Part shown: one piece after another, positions 57,245 to 64,000 of the stretch
Layout of the letters: each line of letters starts with the position of its first letter
How positions within the stretch are numbered: the first letter of the stretch is position 1
Source of the DNA: Boesenbergia rotunda
Lineage: Eukaryota > Streptophyta > Magnoliopsida > Zingiberales > Zingiberaceae
Length of the DNA stretch: 64,000 bases
NCBI GenBank assembly: GCA_024364735.1
Contig: JAGFNQ010001130.1
Coordinates: forward strand, 51,574 to 115,573
Reading direction: 5' to 3'
Position numbers and translations under genes: made by a program
The notes under the pieces: model-generated
The model's input: only the letters and a program-made list of their open reading frames with translations
Database searches by the model: none
Told to the model about the DNA's origin: nothing

Positions 57245-57944
57245 GTTAATTGGTATATGTAGTGACCCAATATTCTGAGTGAAGTGTATATTTTGTATGG
57301 AGGATAACTGAATGTAAAGATTTTGTATATTTTACAGCTATAGTATTGTCAAAAAACTAGTTGTTGTTAATGTTGTGACTTGAAGAAGTATTTCAATATT
57401 ATGATACATTTCTTCTTGTGTAAAGTGATGTAAGCAGAATTGAGCAGTTGTGAAGTTTTCGAATTTTGAAACCCACCAAAATGTAATTTCTGGTCTTGAA
57501 GTCCTGAAGTCATATGGTTTGTGAATATATGTCATTTGAGACCCTTTGTGTGTTTGTTTGCTTTGTTGAATCATTGTTTGTGGCAACTGATACTGTATTA
57601 ACACGTAATTGATAATCATTATGACTATGTTTGGAGACCAAAAATACCATCTCCTAGCTATCTAAACTTTAACTACTGGTAATGAGCTTTGAGAATTCAA
57701 AATATCATAGGTCCATGAAACAAACCTCCTGCTGTGCCAAATTCTGAAAAAATGAGGTAATGATGTGGATAATGATGTGGATGAAATTAAATTGTGGTAT
57801 GCAATGTCTATGTAGGTACTCTTTATTTTGTTTAATATTAAAAATAATCTCACAACATGTATATTTATATAAAATATTTAATCATTATAATATTGAATTA
57901 TTTGAAATCTGAAATGAGATTATTTGAATTCTGAACATTATTGT
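57245..57944 (+). other. Transposase 3' flank of MULE copy 3
   Basis: Non-coding and near-identical to 38298-38998. It likely includes the 3' untranslated region. Confidence 0.7.
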
Positions 57945-58220
57945 GTCAGGCCCAACCTGGACCTGAAATCGAATTATATCAGGCCCAGAGTGGGCCCGAA
58001 ATGAGATGATTTCAGGCCCACTCTGGGCCTGAAATAATATCATTTCAGGCCCAGCGTGGGCCTGAATGAGATTATTTCAGGCCCAGCGTGGGCCTGAAAT
58101 AATCTCATTCAGGCCCAAGCTGGGCCTGAAATAATTCTATTTCAGGCCCAGCGTGGGCCTGAAATCATATCATTTCAGGCCCAGCGTGGGCCTGAAATCA
58201 TCTCATTTCAGGCCCAGCGT
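57945..58220. repeat. Palindrome array between convergent genes, MULE copy 3
   Basis: Nine units, mostly TTTCAGGCCCAGCG and its mirrored half, separated by spacers such as AATAATCTCA. Most units have 11-base arms around a 3-base centre. Confidence 0.95.
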
Positions 58221-58743
58221 GGGCTGTGATTTAAAATTAGGGTAGAGGAAAAGTAATGTTCAATATTGCTTATAGTATCGACAAAGGACAGATTATAGAT
58301 TACAGTTTTAGACAATAACAAGGATCGAAAGCAATGCTCCAGTGGAGTATCAAAATGGTTTACATACATTTTAACTACAAACATATATTGTTTGTCATTA
58401 AGCTTACATTATACAACTGAATCATTTTGTTTCAGGCACTGACTGGGTTTCCTAAAATGCTTTTGTTCAGGCCCAATGTGGTCCTCATTTCAAATGATTC
58501 TAGCAAAAATAAGGTTCAATATTACTGAAAAAATTCGACAACATTTACAGATTACAGATCATATATGAGACAAAACAATGATCCGAAGCAAAGTTTCATT
58601 GATTTGAGAAGGAGTACATGGATTGTATAATTACAAATACAATGTTTGTACTGACAATTACATATGCATAGTATGAACAAAAACTCTAGTTACAGATTTA
58701 GCTTCCAACACTTGTCTCTCATTATTTTATAGCCCACTTGAAA
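58221..58743 (-). other. 3' flank of the peptidase gene
   Basis: Non-coding, with two further isolated, degraded CAGGCCC-type half sites (about 58434 and 58468). It aligns with 14441-14831 in copy 1. Confidence 0.55.
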
Positions 58744-61605
58744 TCAATAATTTTTCATATCCTTTTGGCTAAAATCTGTAGATCTTTGGAAAACTAGACT
58801 TTCTGCATACCGCATCATGAAAAAGGCACAATCCGACCTGAAAAACCAATATTGACATTGTTGTCATCTTATAAAATCAACTATGAAATGCATTGTTATT
58901 TTTAACAAAAATAAACATCCTCTTACGATCTGGATTGGGTGGGTCCTTGTACAACAATTTTAGTAAACTCTGTCCCAGATATGGCAGGCAATCCTTTTTC
59001 CATGTCTTGTAATAAGACCAGGTCATATTTTTGAAAAACGCCACCTACATAGATATGACATTAGTAACAATTATATTGGTATGAACCTTTGTGTTGAGGG
59101 ATATCTATGAAGTAGAAAACTTACAGTTTTTTCAAATTTAGCAGTGTACCCTTCTGTGGCACCGAGAGAATTATAATGATGGACACAACCTTCTAATCTG
59201 TCAATAACCAATAGATGCCAATGATCGTCTGCATTATTTAGAGGACATATGATATATCTAATCGGCTTATCCGTATCAGTAGCAATAGTTTGTTCAAAAG
59301 CCTGAGCGTGAATCGCCTCAAAAAGATCCTATGGTTATTAAAAAGTAAGTGTCAGTGGACTAAATCATAGAAAAAAATAATAATGATTTAGTAGCTAATT
59401 AACTTACATCAAACCCCACCCCACAAATATGGAGGGCTGGTATGGTGAGTTACACGCTTTTGCTTCTTTCCAAGAATAGTCCAGTCTGCATTGATGCAAT
59501 CCCCGGTGTGTAGTCATTCCAATCAAATATTGTCAAAAAAGATAGCATATCTAATGTAAAGGTCCCATTGGACCATACTGGATTGAACTGATACCTACAT
59601 GCAAATAAGATAAGCAACTTAATGAAATTTTGAAGATTCAATTTTATTAATGAATGTCAATAATCATCATTGTTTTACAATATTTTTCCAAATGCAATAG
59701 CAACTAACTCACTTTAATTTACTAAGCTTTAATAATGTTTCAGCAATCTCTGAATCTTTAGGCTTCTTCTTAAAAATTGCCCTGGAATTCCTCAAGATTT
59801 TGCTTTTGACCTTTTGAAATTCTTTAGCTTTAGCTGCGTGATGTTCAGATATGTTTGTTTGGTGGAGGTCTCAGATTTATTTGTTTGCGTTGTAGTATCT
59901 GAGATTGATGGGGCAGGAGCCGCGTCATCTTCATCATCATCTTCATCCTCATCCTCATCCTCATCCTGAACAACTTGTTTGCCCTTGCCTTTGGGCTGGT
60001 AGTCTTGTGTGAACTGAGTTTTTTTTAATTTTTTGGCAAGTGGCTCATCTTCATCTGTCCCTTTGCTTTGCAATTGTTCATACAGCTTCTTGATTCTTTG
60101 GTTACACTGAAGTATGATCTTCTCTCTTGCAGCTAGTTTTTTTCATTACGCTCCTCTTGTACTTTAAGCTGCGAAACTTTGTCACCAATTATTATATCCT
60201 TTTCAACAATGATGTCATCCTTTTGTTTAAGTTGCGACTCCTTCTCTGCAATGATTGTTTCTTTCTGAGCAATAATTTGATCCTTGGCACTGATTTCTGT
60301 TGCTGTCTCACTTGTGGCTTCCTCCAAACTTTTAAGTGCTATATTTAAATCGTGCTGTAAGGTCTCAATTTGTTCTTGTTTTTGTATACATATATTGCAG
60401 GCTTCCGTTTGTAAGGCCTGTTGCCTTCCTTGTGGTGTCTGGCTTCCTTCTGGTGCCTGCTGTAATTCCTCAGAGTGTACCTCAAGTGGTTGAGTTGGAG
60501 GATAGTAGTCAGGTACCAAATCATGCTCTATATCAAACGGAATTAAATCAACAATAATTGAATCTGTGGCCACACGGTCTATCATCCTCTTGATACTCTC
60601 AACGTGGGCTTTAGGCCAAGTCCAGCGAAGTATTCTTGGCAATTTATGAGGATGTTGAGGAGCAGCAATACTAATATGTTCAGTAACCCATACCTGCAAC
60701 ATCATTATAATCAGTAAATTATATCCATCATCAAATTATATCAGCAGGTATAAGTAACTATAACTTACAGCCAAAATATTTGGAAATCCCTTGAGCAAGG
60801 GAGCCTTGGCCGGTTGGGTTGAATCACCTACATGTCTTCTATGCCTCAATGTCACCTCCTTTCCAATGGCTCCCAACTGAGGAGCCATGAAATTGTACAC
60901 GGCATTGCACCAATTATAGTTTCGTAGATTGTCAAAATCATCTACACAATCAATAAGTGACACGGCAGGAATGGCAAGTATGCTGCTAGTACCACAAAAT
61001 AGCACTGTACTGAAAAAATAGAGTATATACAACTGACAGTACAGCTTGTCATTGGATGTAGACTTTATTAGCAGTTTCTCCAAATGTCGGGCAGAACAAC
61101 TGGAATCTTCAAAATACTCCTTGTACAGTGGCGTGGAGGCCTCATTTAAATCAAGTTGGACTATCTCTCCATGGTCAGGTAGCCCTAGAATAAGTGATAT
61201 ATCAACCTTTGTGAAATTCAGATTTTTCCCATGGATTACAAAGCTCTGTTCTTCTTCATCCCAATTATCAAACATGTTCTGAACTTGGGGTCTTACACAA
61301 GAACTAGTAGGAAGGTCGAGGACCCAAGAAAAGGGTGTGTCTCGAAGCAACTGTTCTTGTGCTGGTGTGGGTGGAACAGAATCAATAAAATTTTTGAAAT
61401 GGGATAGGCTACTTTTCCAGTTCATTCGTTTGCTTCGACCTCTGTTGGCAAAATTTGAATACTGGGTAGGCAATTTGATTTTTCGTTTTGGCAGCTGTTT
61501 TTTCTCATGACTTCCCCCAGAGACTTGCTGTTTCTTAGATTTGGTGGGAGCAGCTTTCTTTGAAGCTGATCTTTTTTGACCCATACCGAACTTTGCAACC
61601 ATCAA
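58744..61605 (-). CDS. Ulp1/SENP-like cysteine peptidase gene carried by the MULE
   Basis: Predicted exons (minus): 61605-60769, 60693-59713, 59594-59408, 59328-59125, 59044-58927, 58837-58744, with GT-AG introns and compatible phases where checked. Exon 1 has a basic start and a domain with FVIHGKNLNFTKVDISLILG, similar in style to the domains (DUF1985-like or plant-mobile-domain-like) that precede Ulp1 in plant MULE proteins. Exon 2 is a coiled coil with an acidic D/E run. The C-terminal exons hold the peptidase: His in DDHWHLLVID (59221-59223), Asn 17 residues later in HYNSLG (59170), where SENPs have Asp, Gln at -6, and Cys in SDCAFFM (58828-58830), where most have DCG. SENPs cleave SUMO; activity of this copy is unknown. 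Frame breaks exist in exons 2, 3 and 5, several at homopolymers. It is convergent with the transposase. Confidence 0.75.
59934..59970 (-). repeat. Asp/Glu codon run (simple repeat) in the peptidase gene
   Basis: The plus strand reads (TCATCC/TCATCT)n. The minus strand encodes an acidic run DEDEDEDEDDDEDD between the coiled coil and the peptidase domain. Confidence 0.85.
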
Positions 61606-61876
61606 AATTTATTTGACACAAACAAAAATGACACTTAGAATTCGTTCATAAAAGGGCCTCCTCAAATTCAGTATTTTATTGAAAACTATCGCTAACCCTA
61701 GGTGAAAGCAAGAACTGAAATGACAAACTAAAAATTAGGGTACGTACAAGTCGACTAGTGCGATGACGATGATGTCGCCCACAACTTCTCCAATCAAGAC
61801 AAGCCCGCAACCTTCAAATCGCAACAAATCTGGAGCTAAACAAATCAGTGACTGCTATACAAATGAGTGACTGCTG
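61606..61876 (-). promoter_or_regulatory. 5' flank of the peptidase gene
   Basis: About 270 bases between the start codon and the upstream array. It contains AGGGTTAGCG-like sequence on the minus strand, and no clear TATA box was picked out. This is the likely promoter or 5' untranslated region by position only. Confidence 0.35.
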
Positions 61877-62548
61877 GGCCTGATATAAAGGGTTTCAGGC
61901 CCTAGGAGGCGCTTTTTATATGTATTATAAATATAATTTAGGTTATATCTATTTTTATTTATAAAAATAAAACTAAATTTGGAATATGTCATATATATTT
62001 CAGATTTTGGATTTGCTTTTATTGATTATGTATTTATATTTACTTTTCAAGGCTCTAAAATTCAGATATATTTAATTTTATTGATTATGTTTTTAATTTT
62101 ATTGAACGAAGCTGGGCCTGAAATAAGATATATTCAGGCCCTAGTTGGGCCTGAAATAAAATTATTTCAGGCCCACCGTGGGCCTGAAATAAAATTATTC
62201 AGGCCCAACCTGGGCCTGAAATAAAATTCTTTCAGGCCCACCGTGGGCCTGAAACAAAATTATTCAGGCCCACCTTGGGCCTGAATAATTTATTTCAGGC
62301 CCACCTTGGGCCTGAAATAAATTATTTCAGGCCCACCGTGGGCCTGAAATAAAATTATTCAGGCCCACCTTGGGCCTGAAATAAAATTATTTCAGGCCCA
62401 CCTTGGGCCTGAAATAAAATTATTTCAGGCCCACCGTGGGCCTGAAATAAAATTATTCAGGACCACCTTGGGCCTGAAATATTTTTATTCAGGGACCACC
62501 TTGGGCCTGAAATAAAATTATTTCTGGCCCAACTTGGGCCTGAAAGAA
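61877..62548. repeat. Palindrome array upstream of the peptidase gene
   Basis: One isolated unit lies at about 61877-61915. A regular array of about 13 units follows from 62113, period 31-34 bases, mostly CAGGCCCACCGTGGGCCTG or CAGGCCCACCTTGGGCCTG with AAATAAAATTATTT spacers. The spacer is itself nearly palindromic, so the whole array can fold in more than one register. Confidence 0.95.
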
Positions 62549-62551
62549 AAA

Positions 62552-63770
62552 TATTTGGAATTCTGAAAAACCTAGATCAGTAGTTAGGGTTGAGATAGGA
62601 GATGAGATTTTGGGTGCCCAACCCTCTGATCTTGCTGTATCACCAAGGCTAGATCAGTGATTTAGGTCTATCAGTGAGTTTTGAGCAAAACTCACTGATG
62701 GACCTCCCATATCTGGAATTCTGAAAAACCTAGATCAGTAGTTAGGGTTGAGATAGGAGATGAGATTTTGGGTGCCCAACCCTCTGATCTTGCTGTATCA
62801 CCAAGGCTAGATCAGTGATTTAGGTGTATCAGTGAGTTTTGAGCAAAACTCACTGATGGACCTCCCATATCTGGAATTCTGAAAAACCTAGATCAGTAGT
62901 TAGGGTTGAGATAGGAGATGAGATTTTGGGTGCCCAACCCTCTGATCTTGCTGTATCACCAAGGCTAGATCAGTGATTTAGGTCTATCAGTGAGTTTTGA
63001 GCAAAACTCACTGATGGACCTCCCATATCTGGAATTCTGAAAAACCTAGATCAGTAGTTAGGGTTGAGATAGGAGATGAGATTTTGGGTGCCCAACCCTC
63101 TGATCTTGCTGTATCACCAAGGCTAGATCAGTGATTTAGGTCTATCAGTGAGTTTTGAGCAAAACTCACTGATGGACCTCCCATATCTGGAATTCTGAAA
63201 AACCTAGATCAGTAGTTAGGGTTGAGATAGGAGATGAGATTTTGGGTGCCCAACCCTCTGATCTTGCTGTATCACCAAGGCTAGATCAGTGATTTAGGTC
63301 TATCAGTGAGTTTTGAGCAAAACTCACTGATGGACCTCCCATATCTGGAATTCTGAAAAACCTAGATCAGTAGTTAGGGTTGAGATAGGAGATGAGATTT
63401 TGGGTGCCCAACCCTCTGATCTTGCTGTATCACCAAGGCTAGATCAGTGGATTTAGGTCTATCAGTGAGTTTTGAGCAAAACTCACTGATGGACCTCCCA
63501 TATCTGGAATTCTGAAAAACCTAGATCAGTAGTTAGGGTTGAGATAGGAGATGAGATTTTGGGTGCCCAACCCTCTGATCTTGCTGTATCACCAAGGCTA
63601 GATCAGTGATTTAGGTCTATCAGTGAGTTTTGAGCAAAACTCACTGATGGACCTCCCATATCTGGAATTCTGAAAAACCTAGATCAGTAGTTAGGGTTGA
63701 GATAGGAGATGAGATTTTGGGTGCCCAACCCTCTGATCTTGCTGTATCACCAAGGCTAGATCAGTGGATT
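62552..63770. repeat. 158-bp tandem repeat, about 7.7 units
   Basis: Unit starts at 62552, 62711, 62869, 63027, 63185, 63343, 63502 and 63660; the last is cut at about 63770. Units are almost identical (visible changes: GTGTATC for GTCTATC at ~62825; one extra G near 63450). Each holds a 30-base palindrome (ATCAGTGAGTTTTG, centre AG, mirror arm) and TTGGGTGCCCAA. There is no coding capacity. Confidence 0.95.
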
Positions 63771-63890
63771 TTTATGTGCACACTAAGTACCAATATTTAT
63801 CAGTTATCTTCTAAAAACGTCTTACACCTATACAACTACAAATTTATTATCCACCAACTTAAATCAGAAGTATTTAATGTTTAACAGAGA
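63771..63890. other. Short AT-rich spacer after the 158-bp repeat
   Basis: It begins TTTTATGTGCACACTAAG where the repeat breaks off, and has no recognised content. Confidence 0.5.
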
Positions 63891-63892
63891 CC

Positions 63893-64000
63893 CTGAAATG
63901 ACTTGATTTCAGGCCCACCCTGGGCCTGAAATGGATCTATTCAGGCCCAACTTCGGCCTGAAAGGTTTTATTTCAGGCCCTCCTTGGGCCTGAAGTGTTT
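63893..64000. repeat. Fourth palindrome array, continues past the window
   Basis: Three units, TTTCAGGCCCACCCTGGGCC, TTCAGGCCCAACTTCGGCC and TTTCAGGCCCTCCTTGGGCC, with short spacers. Confidence 0.9.

Larger units (their letters stand above)
54467..64000 (+). mobile_element. MULE copy 3, most complete, runs off the window
   Basis: The left end GGCAATTTACCAAAGGGCG is the same as copy 2. Contents in order: intron-1 array, transposase (plus), second array, peptidase gene (minus), third array, 158-bp tandem repeat, and the start of a fourth array. The right terminal repeat should lie beyond 64000. Relative to copy 2, about 470 bases (the equivalent of 35143-35615) are missing between CCCATG and CTTGAATTC. 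That removes the putative promoter, exon 1 and splice donor. Confidence 0.85.

Noticed and set aside
62113..62548. Regular repeat-spacer pattern resembling a CRISPR array
   Set aside because: Spacers are short, AT-rich and near-identical, the repeats are palindromes inside a plant MULE, and no cas genes exist. It is a tandem palindrome array.

Overview
The window is plant nuclear DNA, almost entirely transposable elements nested in one another. The evidence is Ty1/copia and Ty3/gypsy LTR retrotransposons primed by initiator-tRNA-Met-type or tRNA-Asp-type binding sites, a CACTA end, Mutator-like (MULE) transposases with SWIM and CCHC zinc motifs, and GT-AG introns. The repeat families fit an angiosperm, perhaps a monocot, but the species cannot be told from the sequence. 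No conserved single-copy housekeeping gene was recognised. The one candidate host gene is a small two-exon secreted-peptide gene at 34575-34902 (minus).

Layout. 1-1106 is unassigned. 1107-1702 is a ~596 bp perfect palindrome carrying tRNA-like sequence. 1703-5778 is an internally deleted minus-strand gypsy element. 5841-14831 is MULE copy 1, split at 7547-12282 by a gag-only copia element with target duplication ACCAT. 14832-17170 holds nested copia-type LTR pieces rich in short palindromes, ending at a single undetermined base (17171). 17172-20822 is a long plus-strand gypsy LTR next to a minus-strand integrase scrap. 21032-28329 is a minus-strand Tat/Athila-like element without recognisable pol. 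It sits inside the gag-protease ORF of another gypsy element (28330-31219). 31220-33562 is a mosaic of LTR and gag scraps. 35087-39228 is MULE copy 2. 39229-49079 is a degraded full-length copia element. 49080-53100 is another copia remnant, split by a solo gypsy LTR (50065-52818, target duplication CTTCG). 54078-54466 is a CACTA end. 54467 to the window end is MULE copy 3, the most complete.

The most unusual content is the MULE family. Copy 3 has a transposase gene (plus strand) convergent with a multi-exon gene for a Ulp1/SENP-like cysteine peptidase (minus strand, 61605-58744). Arrays of near-perfect 19-25 nt palindromes of the form CAGGCCCA-NNN-TGGGCCTG occur at fixed places: in what looks like intron 1 of the transposase, between the two convergent genes, and upstream of the peptidase gene, where a 158-bp tandem repeat with its own palindromes also lies. 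The same architecture recurs in copies 1 and 2. Two other short-palindrome motifs, CAGTCGACTG and TGATCGGT/ACCGATCA, are reiterated in unrelated LTR families here.

Most coding regions are broken. Several breaks in the MULE genes fall on A or T homopolymer runs, so some may be consensus-sequence errors rather than true mutations.
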